Positions 34,808 to 44,560 of a stretch of DNA of 59,495 bases are shown here, piece by piece (the stretch's first letter is position 1; each line of letters begins with the position of its first letter). A model generated the notes under the pieces. The model was not told the origin of the DNA, searched no databases, and saw only the letters and a list, made by a program, of their open reading frames with translations. Both the position numbers and the translations under genes were made by a program. The stretch lies in assembly GCA_910586585.1 (NCBI GenBank), contig CAJUKA010000011.1, forward strand, positions 1 to 59,495, given 5' to 3'. The stretch is from an uncultured Lachnospiraceae bacterium (GTDB taxonomy: Bacteria; Bacillota; Clostridia; Lachnospirales; Lachnospiraceae).

Positions 34808-35551
34808 TTATGCTTTTGCCGCTCCGTCCACGGAGAGAATCTCTCCTGTGACATAGCTTGCCAAATCACTTGCAAGATAAAGAAATGCATTCGCCACATC
34901 TTCCGGCTCTGCTGGTCTTCCAATTGGAATCTTCGCTGAAATTGATTTGACTACCTCCTCCGGAAGCGCCGCTACCATATCTGTTTTTGTGACGCCTGGC
35001 GCAACTGCGTTCACGCGGATATTATCTTTTCCCAGCTCTCTTGCCAAGGATATTGTAATGCCGTTCACCGCAAATTTGCTTGCTGGATACCCAACTCCCG
35101 CCGACTGTCCGGAAATGCTTACCATAGAACTTGTGTTGATAATGCAGCCGCCGCCTTGTTCTTTCATAATCTTTGCTGCAGGAAGAATCGCATAAAATAC
35201 TGCCTTTACATTCAAGTCAATCACTTTGTCAAACTCCTCTGCCGTGTAGTTATACAATGGCGTACTTTGGGAAATTCCTGCATTATTTACCAAAATATCA
35301 ATTCTGCCATATTTGTCTTTTACATCTAAAATTGCTTGTTCAACCTCGGCTGCGTTTGTCAGTTCCGGACACTTTCCTTCAACTTCCCATGCTCCGTTTT
35401 CTGCATGGAGATTCTCAAGCGCTTTTTCTACCGTTTCCTTTCGTGAACCAAACAATACTACCTTAGCTCCGTTTGCAAGATATTTTCTGACAATCTCAAA
35501 GCCAATCCCCCTTGTTCCCCCTGTAACAACTGCTACTTTTCCTTTTAACAT
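34808..35551 (-). CDS. Short-chain dehydrogenase/reductase, FabG-like (247 aa)
   Basis: Classical SDR: T-G-G-T-R-G-I-G (NAD(P) binding), N-N-A-G (about residue 90), catalytic Ser in N-T-S-S-M and Y-P-A-S-K (Y-x-x-x-K). Length and motifs fit 3-oxoacyl-ACP reductase, but the gene is not in a fatty-acid operon, so it may be a sugar or hydroxysteroid dehydrogenase. Ribosome site AGGAGGT, four bases before ATG. Alone in its unit or co-transcribed with the gene at 35586. Confidence 0.88.
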   Translation of the reverse strand: MLKGKVAVVTGGTRGIGFEIVRKYLANGAKVVLFGSRKETVEKALENLHAENGAWEVEGKCPELTNAAEVEQAILDVKDKYGRIDILVNNAGISQSTPLYNYTAEEFDKVIDLNVKAVFYAILPAAKIMKEQGGGCIINTSSMVSISGQSAGVGYPASKFAVNGITISLARELGKDNIRVNAVAPGVTKTDMVAALPEEVVKSISAKIPIGRPAEPEDVANAFLYLASDLASYVTGEILSVDGAAKA

Positions 35552-35585
35552 GCTTACCTCCTATTTACAGTCTTGCGCAACAACT

Positions 35586-36053
35586 CTATTTTCTGCCAAA
35601 CATTGCTTTAAATGAAGCCTCCATTTCGCGAAGCGACGATGCCGCCTCATTGATATTTGCAAGTGTTTCTGATAGTTCCCTTGTATCTAATCCTTCAATC
35701 GCATGATTGAGTGCGTCAATATCCACCTCCTCTAACGTGCTTACTGCCTGATCCAACGCCGCCATAACTTGTTCTAAATCAATGCCCTCTAGCGAATCTC
35801 TCACCTGTTTGAGTGCAGCATTCGCATTTTCTATATCTACAGCCGCAACCTGGTCAATCACTGGCTGAACCTGCTTTGAGATTATCCATATTTGCTTTGA
35901 CAGATACACACCACCCAAAAGCAAAAACATGGTCAAAATAGATGTGATGATACAGATAATTCTGGTATAGGCAAGTTGCCGGCAAAGCTTTTTGATCATC
36001 TGATCTGATGTGTTTTCTACTCCATTATTTGTTCCATTCTCCGTTGTACTCAT
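35586..36053 (-). CDS. Hypothetical membrane protein with coiled coil (155 aa)
   Basis: One membrane helix (residues ~32-55) is followed by a ~95-residue region of heptad-like repeats with recurring L-E-E-V-D / L-D-Q-A patterns, predicted to form a long coiled coil. It ends in a basic tail. The family is not recognised, though this shape is common in Firmicutes. Ribosome site AAGGAA. It precedes the SDR gene by 34 bases and may be in its operon. Confidence 0.7.
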   Translation of the reverse strand: MSTTENGTNNGVENTSDQMIKKLCRQLAYTRIICIITSILTMFLLLGGVYLSKQIWIISKQVQPVIDQVAAVDIENANAALKQVRDSLEGIDLEQVMAALDQAVSTLEEVDIDALNHAIEGLDTRELSETLANINEAASSLREMEASFKAMFGRK

Positions 36054-36325
36054 TTGTTATTCCTTTCTATCGTTCCCGTTTTTACGGATTCTTAAAATCC
36101 TCTTTATCAAAAGGTTCTTTCGATGATTAAATTTTACCACAACTACGAAATTTAGACAAGGATATACAAAGATAGCTGCTGTCAAATAGTAACACCGTTC
36201 ATTCATCGGCTTCCTATTACCGATATAGAATCTAACAAATGGACAGATTCTCAAAAAAAATTTCCATTCATTGATTAGGCATTTCATAGTAAACTGATGG
36301 CATAAAATTCAAGGAGTGCTACAGA
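36054..36325 (+). promoter_or_regulatory. Divergent intergenic region upstream of the alpha-galactosidase gene
   Basis: The 270-base gap between divergent genes contains a small inverted repeat ATCGG / CCGAT at 36205-36224 that could be a regulator site. No RNA gene is seen. An open frame on the minus strand (36057-36287) has no protein signature. Confidence 0.35.
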
Positions 36326-38557
36326 ATGATTATCGTAAACGAACAAGAAAAAGTATTTCATCTAAACAATGGGCGAATCAGTTATCTGCTTTATATTATG
36401 GAAAGCGGCCAGCTTGGACACCTGTATTTTGGACAGGCACTAAACACGAACGGCAGCTATCTGCATATGGTGGAAAAAGCGCACCGCCCTACGACAACCT
36501 ACATAAACGAAGGAGATTTGTATACCTCTTATGAACATCTGCGCCAGGAATATCCAAGCTACGGAACCTCTGACTACCGCTATCCTGCACTGGAAATCCA
36601 GGGCAGCGACGGCAGCCGTATCTGCAAACTAGAATACCAGCGGTATGAGATCTTTTCTGGCAAGAAACCGCTTTCGGGGCTTCCTGCCGTTTATACAGAA
36701 GACGACAGCGAAGCTTCCACGCTGGAAATTTATATGAAAGACCCTCTGCGCAGCCTGGAAGTTGTTTTTTCCTACAGTATTTTCCGCGATGTAGATGCTG
36801 TTGCAAGAAGCGTGCAGTTTGCAAACTGCGGAGAAGAAGTTTTGTTTCTCAATCGGGCAATGAGCATGAGCATTGATATGCCAGATGCAGATTATCAAAG
36901 TCTTCAACTATCTGGTTCCTGGTCAAGAGAACGCTATGTCAAAACACGAGATTTAGCGCCTGGAATCACTGCCATTTCCAGTATGCGGGGAAATTCTTCT
37001 CACCAACATAACCCTTTTTTGGCATTGAAGCGCAAAAGCACAACAGAGTGCAGCGGAGAAGCTTATGGATTTAGTTTGATTTACAGCGGAAACTTTTTGG
37101 CACAGGCAGAAGTGGACAACTATGAGGTACTGCGCGTTATGCTTGGGATCAACCCTTTTGGATTTCAGTGGAAATTAGAACCCGATTCCAGTTTCACAAC
37201 TCCCGAAGCCATCATGGTATACTCCAAAGACGGTCTCAACGGCATGAGCCAGCAGTTCCATCGTCTGTACCGCAGCCGTCTTGCAAGGGGATACTGGCGG
37301 GATCGGGAACGGCCCGTTTTGATTAACAATTGGGAAGCAACACAATTCAATTATGTAGAAGACGATCTGATCTTGTTTGCAACAAAAGCAAAAGAGTGCG
37401 GCATTGAGCTATTTGTTCTCGACGACGGATGGTTTGGCGCACGCAATGATGACAAGAGAGGACTTGGTGACTGGAAAGCCAACAAGGAAAAACTTCCCAA
37501 CGGAATTGAAGGACTTTCCGAGAAGATAGAAACCCTAGGTATGAAATTCGGACTTTGGTTTGAACCAGAGATGGTGAACAAAGACAGCGACTTTTTCCGT
37601 GCGCATCCTGATTATATAATTCAAACACCAGGACGCAGTGCTTCCCATGGCAGAAACCAGTTTGTTCTTGATTTTTCTAGAAAAGAAGTTGTAGACGCTA
37701 TATATGAACAAATATTTGAAATGCTATCAAAAGCTAAAATAAGTTATATAAAATGGGACATGAACCGTTCCATCAGCGAATGTTACTCTTTGGCTTATCC
37801 AGCAGACCAGCAGGGAGAGCTTTTCCATCGTTATATTCTTGGTGTATATGATTTGCATGAGCGATTGATACAGGCATTTCCCAAACTATTGATCGAATCC
37901 TGCTCCAGCGGCGGCGGGCGGTTTGATGCAGGAATGCTGTATTATGCACCGCAAGGCTGGGTTTCCGATGATTCCGATGCAATTGAACGCTTGAAAATCC
38001 AGTACGGAACCAGCTTCGTCTATCCTTTAAGCAGTATGGGGGCACATGTGTCTGCCTGTCCAAATGAGCAGGTTGGGCGCAACACTCCGATCGAAACAAG
38101 AGGTACTGTCGCATATACAGGTGCATTTGGATATGAATTGGATTTGAATAAACTAAGCGATGATGAAATCAAAATCGTTAAGAATCAGGTTGCATTTTAC
38201 AAGGAAAACAGAGCCTTGATTTCAAAAGGCGATTTTTATCGGCTGCTCAGTCCTTTTGAGAGCAATTTTGCAGCATGGGAAATCGTTGCGCCAGACAAAA
38301 AGAAGGCATTCATAACTGTTACCCGCATTCTAAGCGAGATTAACGGCCCCTACCGGAGGCTGCCATTGTGCGGATTACTAAAAAATCAGCGCTACCACAT
38401 CCAAAGCAAATATCTGTCCTATGACGCTTATGGGGATGAGTTGATGCAGTATGGGCTGATGTTGGAAGATAAATCTTCTGGATCGAGTATTGATGGAAGC
38501 GATGGCTGCCACGATTTTCTGTCCCTACAATATGAAATTACATCATATGATGTCTAA
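36326..38557 (+). CDS. GH36 alpha-galactosidase (743 aa)
   Basis: Removes alpha-1,6-linked galactose from raffinose, stachyose or melibiose. GH36 signatures: W-E-A-T-Q-F-N, D-D-G-W-F-G, K-W-D-M-N-R (nucleophile Asp, about residue 477), C-S-S-G-G-G-R-F-D and S-D-D-S-D-A (acid/base Asp, about 549). Domains run from an N-terminal beta-supersandwich to a TIM barrel and a C-terminal beta domain. There is no signal peptide, so the enzyme is intracellular and needs a sugar transporter. ATG follows AAGGAG. An AraC regulator gene ends tail-to-tail with it and overlaps by 15 bases. Confidence 0.93.
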   Translation: MIIVNEQEKVFHLNNGRISYLLYIMESGQLGHLYFGQALNTNGSYLHMVEKAHRPTTTYINEGDLYTSYEHLRQEYPSYGTSDYRYPALEIQGSDGSRICKLEYQRYEIFSGKKPLSGLPAVYTEDDSEASTLEIYMKDPLRSLEVVFSYSIFRDVDAVARSVQFANCGEEVLFLNRAMSMSIDMPDADYQSLQLSGSWSRERYVKTRDLAPGITAISSMRGNSSHQHNPFLALKRKSTTECSGEAYGFSLIYSGNFLAQAEVDNYEVLRVMLGINPFGFQWKLEPDSSFTTPEAIMVYSKDGLNGMSQQFHRLYRSRLARGYWRDRERPVLINNWEATQFNYVEDDLILFATKAKECGIELFVLDDGWFGARNDDKRGLGDWKANKEKLPNGIEGLSEKIETLGMKFGLWFEPEMVNKDSDFFRAHPDYIIQTPGRSASHGRNQFVLDFSRKEVVDAIYEQIFEMLSKAKISYIKWDMNRSISECYSLAYPADQQGELFHRYILGVYDLHERLIQAFPKLLIESCSSGGGRFDAGMLYYAPQGWVSDDSDAIERLKIQYGTSFVYPLSSMGAHVSACPNEQVGRNTPIETRGTVAYTGAFGYELDLNKLSDDEIKIVKNQVAFYKENRALISKGDFYRLLSPFESNFAAWEIVAPDKKKAFITVTRILSEINGPYRRLPLCGLLKNQRYHIQSKYLSYDAYGDELMQYGLMLEDKSSGSSIDGSDGCHDFLSLQYEITSYDV

Positions 38558-39427
38558 TTGTGTACCAGCAAATGGATTGCATTTCTTGCGGTTATCATCC
38601 GATTTGGACTGTTCCTGAATCCGATACTTACCAGGGGATAGTCCTGTTGTCTTTCGAAATATTTTGTGAAAAGATTCCGGCTCCTGATAACCGCAGGAAA
38701 ACGCAATACTAGCAATCGAAAGCTGAGTCATAGAAAGCAGGTATGCCGCCTTGGTAAGGCGGAAATTCTGAAGATACTTCAATGGAGACAGACCTGTGTG
38801 CTTTTTAAATAATGTGCTCAGATAGCTGCGGTTCAGCCCTACATAACGCGCAATCTCTTCAATGTGCAAAGGCTCACTGTAGTGATTCTGAATATAACGA
38901 ATCGCATGCATAACATAAATATTGTCCTTGGAATCAAAATGGGCATTCTCTTTATTGGATTTGGCAAGACAGGAAAAAAACAGATAGAGCATCGCCATTT
39001 GTCGGTATTGATCCACCGATCCAGCATTATTATGCTGCAGCATATCCATTACATATTTTTCAGGATGTTGTTCCTCTTCACAGCTAAAAATCGGAAAATC
39101 CTGACAAATGCCAATCGTGTTCAAAATTTCCTTCGCCTTTTTTCCAGAAAAGCCTACCCACACATATGTCCAAGGATCTGCAGCATCTGACATATACACC
39201 GTCTGATAATCTGGCTCTATCAAAAAACCTTGCCCCTTTTTGAGTTGATAGCTTTTGTTATTGCAAAAAAATTCACCCTTTCCATCCAGGACATAGTGAA
39301 TTAAATAAAAGCTGCGCACAGCAGGACCATATTTATGACAAGATTTTGTGATTGAATAACCAAAGTTGTTTACATGTAAGTCTTCTATTTCCATCGTGGG
39401 AAATTCGACGAAAAATGAGTTTTCCAT
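38543..39427 (-). CDS. AraC-family transcriptional regulator (294 aa)
   Basis: An N-terminal cupin-like sensor domain (F-L-I-E-P-D-Y-Q-T-V) precedes a C-terminal AraC double HTH: H-I-E-E-I-A-R-Y-V-G-L-N-R-S-Y-L-S-T-L-F-split, and S-P-L-K-Y-L-Q-N-F-R, F-S-C-G-Y-Q-E-P-E-S-F. AraC proteins of this type respond to sugars and activate glycosidase genes; the adjacent alpha-galactosidase is the likely target. ATG at 39427 (after GGGGGT) is preferred over a GTG six bases upstream. Confidence 0.9.
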   Translation of the reverse strand: MENSFFVEFPTMEIEDLHVNNFGYSITKSCHKYGPAVRSFYLIHYVLDGKGEFFCNNKSYQLKKGQGFLIEPDYQTVYMSDAADPWTYVWVGFSGKKAKEILNTIGICQDFPIFSCEEEQHPEKYVMDMLQHNNAGSVDQYRQMAMLYLFFSCLAKSNKENAHFDSKDNIYVMHAIRYIQNHYSEPLHIEEIARYVGLNRSYLSTLFKKHTGLSPLKYLQNFRLTKAAYLLSMTQLSIASIAFSCGYQEPESFHKIFRKTTGLSPGKYRIQEQSKSDDNRKKCNPFAGTQLDII

Positions 39428-39598
39428 AGGCACCCCCGTTTTTGCATGGATATTTTTGTACTATTATTTTTAGTGTAACATCACAAACCTGATTTTACAA
39501 TCAGTCGCCGAAGACTAAACTGTTAATTCTTAGGTTACTGAAACGCATCGTCTGCGGAAAGTTCCCAAGCATACATAAATAAAGAAATGAGGAAGAAA

Positions 39599-40267
39599 AT
39601 GAATAATAAAAATTTAAGCGCCTGCCTGATTCGGGGATTGGCGGTTGTGATTGGTATTTTTATGGTTGGAATTGCCGTAGGGCTCTTCAAAATTGCTGCG
39701 ATGGGTGCAGATCCTTTTACCGCAATGAATACAGGCATCAGTTCTCGGATTGGAATGCAGTTTGGCACGCTTCAGCTTATTGTCAATGCCATCGTTTTGG
39801 TTTTTGTCTTTCTGTTCAAACGGCAGTTTATTGGATTTGGAACTATTTTCAACATGGTTTTTGTAGGCTATACAGCGGATTTTGTCATGTGGCTTCTGGC
39901 AAAATATCAAATCGCTCTTGATACATGGCCTCTTCGCATTTTTTTACTGATTGCTGCAGTACTTTTGATTTGTATTGGTGATGCTCTGTATATTTCTGCA
40001 GATATGGGTATGTCGCCTTACGATGCCGCAGGCTATATTGTGGAAACACTCACAAAAGGCAGCATTCAATTCCGCATTGCAAGAATCATTCTTGATATTA
40101 TCTGCGTTGCCATTGGATTTATCACAGGTATGCAAATCGGTATCCAGTGGAAAATTATTGGGATTGGAACGGTTATCCTTGCATTCTGCACTGGACCGCT
40201 CATTCAATTTTTCAGAGTCCATTGGAGTGATAAATTATTAAGAACCTATCAAGCCACAAAAAATTGA
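39599..40267 (+). CDS. YitT/YczE-like membrane protein (222 aa)
   Basis: Five or so membrane helices, with the family pattern G-V-G-I-A-V-G-L-F-K-I-A-A-M-G-A-D-P-F and M-G-M-S-P-Y-D-A-A-G-Y-I repeated as two halves; this is the YczE/YyaS/YitT type. Function unknown. The ATG at 39599, preceded by GAGGA five bases before, is better than 39587. The gene is divergent from the AraC gene and has its own terminator. Confidence 0.78.
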   Translation: MNNKNLSACLIRGLAVVIGIFMVGIAVGLFKIAAMGADPFTAMNTGISSRIGMQFGTLQLIVNAIVLVFVFLFKRQFIGFGTIFNMVFVGYTADFVMWLLAKYQIALDTWPLRIFLLIAAVLLICIGDALYISADMGMSPYDAAGYIVETLTKGSIQFRIARIILDIICVAIGFITGMQIGIQWKIIGIGTVILAFCTGPLIQFFRVHWSDKLLRTYQATKN

Positions 40268-40288
40268 GCGCCAACGCGCTCAATTTTT
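40257..40288 (+). terminator. Terminator of the YitT-like gene (TTGAGCGC family)
   Basis: AAATTGAGCGC pairs with GCGCTCAATTT, then a T-run. It can also serve the convergent ABC transporter operon. Confidence 0.9.
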
Positions 40289-40331
40289 ATACGGCACAAG
40301 ACCGCTTATCGTATCAATTTTTACAAGACTT

Positions 40332-41261
40332 TTAACCCTTTACAGCCCCCATTGCAATACCTTGTGTAAAGTACTTCTGAAACGCTATGAATATCGCTAT
40401 AATTGGAATTGCTGCCAAGGAAGCTCCTGCCATAATCAAACCAAAGTCTGTGGAGTTCTCTGCCTGCAGCTTCGCAATACCAAGAGAAATTGTCAGTTTG
40501 CTGGTACTGTTGAGCATGATTAACTGCATAAAGTAATCATTCCAGCTATTGATAAAGGTAAAGATTGCCAATGCACCAATTCCTGGCTTAATCATTGGAA
40601 CCACGATATCAACAAAAGTCTTTGCTTCTCCTGCACCATCAATTCTGGCTGCCTCTAGCATTTCTCCCGGAACACCTTCCGAAAACTGCTTCATCAAGAA
40701 CACGCCAAACGGCCATCCTACAGTAGGGAAAATAACCGCCCACATTGTATTGTACAGTGATAATGCTGACATTTCACGGAGCAATGGAATCAAAATAACC
40801 TGCTTGGGAAGTGCCATTGCACATACGATCAAAGTGAATAATACATGCTGTCCTTTGAATCGCTTTTTAGCCAATGCATATCCTGCCATAGCAGATGTAA
40901 TACAAGTGAGAATCATTGCCATTACTGCCATAAACACAGTATTCACCAGCCAGCGGACTGCTGCCGGCACTACAGGACCTGCGGAAAAAATGATCGGTTT
41001 TCCTTCTGCGGAAAACTTGCTGCTAAACGGCAGGGCAAGTTCCCATAATGGAGCAGTCTGCTTGCTGAATAACTTGTTAAAGTTATCCATAACCCATTCC
41101 TTTGGAAACCAGTCAGGAGTCGTAGCATTGATCGATGCTGCTGTCTTAAAGGAACCAGTAACAATCCAATAGAGAGGAAAAGCAAACATAATTGCAAGAA
41201 TAACCAATACAATCAATGATACAATTTTATAGACACTTATTCGTTTTACACCTGAATTCAT
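40332..41261 (-). CDS. Carbohydrate ABC transporter permease (MalG type)
   Basis: Six membrane helices and the conserved EAA loop (E-A-A-R-I-D-G-A-G-E, about residue 210), where the ATPase docks. No ATPase gene is present in the locus, so a shared MsmK-type ATPase encoded elsewhere must energise it. It follows the second permease with an 11-base gap. By context the cargo is probably sialic acid or a related sugar. Confidence 0.9.
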   Translation of the reverse strand: MNSGVKRISVYKIVSLIVLVILAIMFAFPLYWIVTGSFKTAASINATTPDWFPKEWVMDNFNKLFSKQTAPLWELALPFSSKFSAEGKPIIFSAGPVVPAAVRWLVNTVFMAVMAMILTCITSAMAGYALAKKRFKGQHVLFTLIVCAMALPKQVILIPLLREMSALSLYNTMWAVIFPTVGWPFGVFLMKQFSEGVPGEMLEAARIDGAGEAKTFVDIVVPMIKPGIGALAIFTFINSWNDYFMQLIMLNSTSKLTISLGIAKLQAENSTDFGLIMAGASLAAIPIIAIFIAFQKYFTQGIAMGAVKG

Positions 41262-41272
41262 ACTTTCACCTC

Positions 41273-42184
41273 CTATTTCTCCTTAGCTACTTTGAACTGA
41301 ATAGCGGAAAGGAGCGCAATGAAGATTGCCAGAACCACGCCCATTGCATTTCCATAGCCATAACGATAAAGCTTGAATGCTGAATAGTAAATATAGTACA
41401 TAACTGTATCTGTGCTATGGTTCGGTCCGCCGGAAGTCAGCAGCTGAATCAGTGCGAAACACTGGAAACTGTTAATTGTCGTAATAACCAAGATATATAG
41501 TGTTGTCGGCATAATCAAAGGCCATTTTATTTTCCAGAATTGTTGTAAATGTGTCGCTCCATCCACCTCAGAAGCTTCTACCAGAGAAGTATCCACATTT
41601 CCAAGAGCTGATACATAAAGCACAATCGGCTGCCCTACAGAAGTTGTCAGCAAAATAAGAATGATACACCAAAGAGCATAGCGCTCATCGCCGAGCCAGT
41701 TGATATTTTTGTCTATCAGACCAACGCCCTTGCCAACATAGTTAAAAATACCATAGTAGTTATTGAACATCCATTTCCAAACTACCGTAACTGCTACGGA
41801 ACCTGTAACTACTGGAAGGTAGAAAACACAACGGAAGGTAGACAGGATAGGTCCCTTCAATTTATAAATCAGCGCAGCAACCCACAAAGAGAAAATGCAC
41901 ACCACTGGTACTGATACGATCACAATCACAAATGTATTCTTCAAGGAACGAACAAAAATTGGATCTTTCCACAATTCTATGTAATTTTGAAATCCAATAA
42001 ATATATCCTTCGCATCTTTTCCCATGGTAGAGTCAAAGAAACTTGTGTAAATACAAAGAACCATTGGAATAATAACAAATCCAATAAAGAATATCATGTT
42101 TGGCAGAAGGAAAAGATAAGCGGAACGCGTTTCTCTCCACACCAGCGCCTTACTCCTGCCTGTCATATTGGATGATTTTGCCAT
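41273..42184 (-). CDS. Carbohydrate ABC transporter permease (MalF type)
   Basis: Six membrane helices and an EAA-type loop (E-A-S-E-V-D-G-A-T-H). It forms the heterodimer with the permease encoded next. The ATG at 42184 (after GGGG eight bases before) is used rather than 42193. It follows the binding-protein gene with a 131-base gap holding an intercistronic hairpin. Confidence 0.88.
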   Translation of the reverse strand: MAKSSNMTGRSKALVWRETRSAYLFLLPNMIFFIGFVIIPMVLCIYTSFFDSTMGKDAKDIFIGFQNYIELWKDPIFVRSLKNTFVIVIVSVPVVCIFSLWVAALIYKLKGPILSTFRCVFYLPVVTGSVAVTVVWKWMFNNYYGIFNYVGKGVGLIDKNINWLGDERYALWCIILILLTTSVGQPIVLYVSALGNVDTSLVEASEVDGATHLQQFWKIKWPLIMPTTLYILVITTINSFQCFALIQLLTSGGPNHSTDTVMYYIYYSAFKLYRYGYGNAMGVVLAIFIALLSAIQFKVAKEK

Positions 42185-42270
42185 GAATAACACCCCTTTC
42201 CTTTACATGTGTTCTAATAATACTAGGAAGGGAATATTCATCCCATCCATTCTATCCCTTTAATTTTCGC

Positions 42271-42301
42271 GGCAGCATCAGAGCGAACCCTGTATGCTGC
42301 C
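42271..42301 (-). promoter_or_regulatory. Intercistronic hairpin between binding-protein and permease genes
   Basis: GGCAGCAT pairs with ATGCTGCC. Hairpins at this spot commonly shield the upstream transcript from decay and so raise the ratio of binding protein to permeases. Confidence 0.55.
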
Positions 42302-42315
42302 ACAAAAATTAATTA

Positions 42316-43755
42316 TTAGTTTCCTGCACCTGCTGCTGCATTGGCATTTGTCACAAATGTCTCAACCTCAGTCTTAACATCGCCGCCTGTTCCAATACGC
42401 TGCAGCATGTTCCACCACTCTGTACGAGCTTCAGCCCAGCCTGGAACTACCTGATAGTAATCACCCATAGAAGGCATGAAGTATGTAGAGAATGTATTCA
42501 TTGTATCAGCTGTTTCTGTTCCATCATAGATTCCTGTCAAAGTAGGACGTACCGGGAAGTATGTAGAAGCCTTTACGCTCTCATTTACCTGATTTGGGTC
42601 ATTGCAGATAAAGTCGATGAAGGTCTTTGCTGCATCGATCTTATTCTGATCGCCATTATCAAATACGCCAAATCCCCAAATACCGCCGCAAAGCTCTGTC
42701 TTTCCATCATCGGAAGGGAACAGCATTGGAAGAATTGTATCGCCATTGTTTGTTGTGCCTGCTGCGGAGTTATCTGAATTTGTCTGCTGCGCTGCATTCC
42801 AGCAGAATGACATTGCTAATGTACCATTACGGAACAATGTGATTTCCTCACCACCATTGATAGAAGGATCAAAGTTAATTCCGTCCTGCGCATACAATGT
42901 TTCCAGCGCCTTGATATTTTCTGGTGTGTTTGCTGTAAACTCTGTGTGTTCAGCATTGGTAAAGGTTGAGCTGTACAGGTTATTGATAATCGCTCTGGTT
43001 CCCTGGTCTCCGCCCTGTCCTGAACAGTAGATAGCCCCTACGTTTTCTTGGCCGGAATCATATACAGCCTGAACTGCCTTCAGGAAATTTTCTGTAGTCC
43101 ATGTGTGGTTCTCAACATCCAAATACTGCATTGCGTCTGCAGCTTCAAACATATTCTGGTTGATTGCCATACAATGTGCTACCATACAAAGAGGATATTC
43201 ATAATATTTGCCGTCAGAAGACTTGCATGCAGATTCTACAGATTCATAGATTTCTCCGCCTGCTTCTGTTGCAAAAAGGTCTGATAAGTCAACCATCAAT
43301 CCTCTGGAACCCCAGTTTGCCACCAAACGCTCTGGTCCTTCCATAACGATATCTGGTGCCTGACCGCCTTCAATCGCTGTGTTTACCTGATCATCACCAT
43401 TGGTATAATCCAAGTATTCTACAGTTACACTAATTCCAGGGTATGTCTCATTGAAGCTCGATATGAGACTGTCAACGGTTGCTGAGTCACCCCAGTTACC
43501 AATCGGATATGTCCACAACGTAATAGAGGCGTTGAGGTCCCCTCCAGTATTTTCAGTCGAGGTATCTGCATCGTTATTCGTTGTTTCGGCAGCCTCACTG
43601 CTGTCAGCAGCTTTTGTTTCTGCCGGAGCCTGCTCTTTTGTCTCTGGCGTCTGTTGTGTTGTCTGCTCAGATGCATTGTTTCCACATGCTGCCAGTGACA
43701 GCACCATCGCTGAAGAAAGCCCAAGTGCTGTAAGTTTTTTCATCACCTTTTTCAT
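42316..43755 (-). CDS. ABC transporter substrate-binding lipoprotein (479 aa)
   Basis: Family 1 extracellular solute-binding protein. A lipobox L-A-A-C with the lipidated Cys at about residue 24 is followed by an acidic Glu/Thr-rich linker (~30-72) and the mature domain. The solute pocket is rich in aromatic residues. By neighbourhood it most likely binds N-acetylneuraminate or a sialylated oligosaccharide, but it lies in the general sugar family. Ribosome site AAAGGAGAG. Confidence 0.88.
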   Translation of the reverse strand: MKKVMKKLTALGLSSAMVLSLAACGNNASEQTTQQTPETKEQAPAETKAADSSEAAETTNNDADTSTENTGGDLNASITLWTYPIGNWGDSATVDSLISSFNETYPGISVTVEYLDYTNGDDQVNTAIEGGQAPDIVMEGPERLVANWGSRGLMVDLSDLFATEAGGEIYESVESACKSSDGKYYEYPLCMVAHCMAINQNMFEAADAMQYLDVENHTWTTENFLKAVQAVYDSGQENVGAIYCSGQGGDQGTRAIINNLYSSTFTNAEHTEFTANTPENIKALETLYAQDGINFDPSINGGEEITLFRNGTLAMSFCWNAAQQTNSDNSAAGTTNNGDTILPMLFPSDDGKTELCGGIWGFGVFDNGDQNKIDAAKTFIDFICNDPNQVNESVKASTYFPVRPTLTGIYDGTETADTMNTFSTYFMPSMGDYYQVVPGWAEARTEWWNMLQRIGTGGDVKTEVETFVTNANAAAGAGN

Positions 43756-43826
43756 ATTTTTCTCTCCTTTATAAATAATTTATTTTTTCAGACAGTCCCT
43801 TTAACCAATAATGCGCATCAAAATGA

Positions 43827-44465
43827 CTATCTGCAAAAACCAAACTTCTCCAATTCTTCTTTGCTTAAATATTTCGGGAAAATCCGTTCCAAAAACAGGG
43901 AAGCCAAAAGTATTGTCAATACGGGCGTAATGAACACTGGCCACCATTTTTCCAGCGTATACACAGTCATTTCCACTGTCAGCATCACGATAATAATCGT
44001 TGATGGCAAATGCCGCAATGCCATAATAAATGCCGTTCGAAAAAGCGCACCTGTTTGAAATGAAAACCGCCCCATCAAAGGAAACAGGTAGCAGAAAATT
44101 GCTGCTGGAACCAGCAAAACAACATAGTATGCCATATACATGACCACCCCTGCTGAAGTGGAAACATTACTTGCCATAACATTGTAACCCCAAGCTAAAA
44201 AAACTGCTATTGGAAGGCAAACCAGTGTGACAAGTATTCCCTGCTTTAAATTTTCTTGGAACGCTTTCAGATATGTCCGAAAAGCGTCCTCCTTTTTTTG
44301 TCTGAAAACTTTTACCACTGTATAATAAAGCGCTGCTGTTGCCGGCCCAATTGTCACAATGGGTATGCAGAGCAAAAGCCATAATAATGACAGCCCTACA
44401 AAGTCAACTCCTTTTGACAGCATACGAAAAACCAAATTTTCTGGATTAAAAATATCGCGCCACAT
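43827..44465 (-). CDS. YesL family protein (DUF624)
   Basis: A ~210-aa protein with four to six membrane helices. The stretch L-S-L-L-W-L-L-L-C-I-P-I-V-T-I-G-P-A-T-A matches the DUF624 (YesL) family, often found in sugar ABC operons and possibly an accessory of the permease. ATG at 44465 follows AGGAG by eight bases. It is upstream of the binding-protein gene on the same strand. Role unknown. Confidence 0.82.
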   Translation of the reverse strand: MWRDIFNPENLVFRMLSKGVDFVGLSLLWLLLCIPIVTIGPATAALYYTVVKVFRQKKEDAFRTYLKAFQENLKQGILVTLVCLPIAVFLAWGYNVMASNVSTSAGVVMYMAYYVVLLVPAAIFCYLFPLMGRFSFQTGALFRTAFIMALRHLPSTIIIVMLTVEMTVYTLEKWWPVFITPVLTILLASLFLERIFPKYLSKEELEKFGFCR

Positions 44466-44482
44466 TCTCATCACTCCTGTTT

Positions 44483-44512
44483 ATCGTCGCTGTGCGGCGG
44501 CTCTAAAACGAA
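44483..44512. repeat. Short repeat element, second copy (cf. 59445-59476)
   Basis: The segment reads GTCGCTGTGCGGCGGCTCTA. A close match, GTCGCTGCGCGACAGCTCTT, lies upstream of luxS at 59447 on. Both sit just in front of a ribosome site on the minus strand. A related CCCTTAAGAGC word in opposite orientation is at 42-52. Confidence 0.5.
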
Positions 44513-44560
44513 TCCTCTTTCGCCGCACTTTTTGAGCGGATTTTTCATTTGTATGTCCGC

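Noticed and set aside
36057..36287. A 76-aa minus-strand frame upstream of the alpha-galactosidase gene
   Set aside because: No good ribosome site, no conserved motif; it covers the promoter region of the plus-strand gene.
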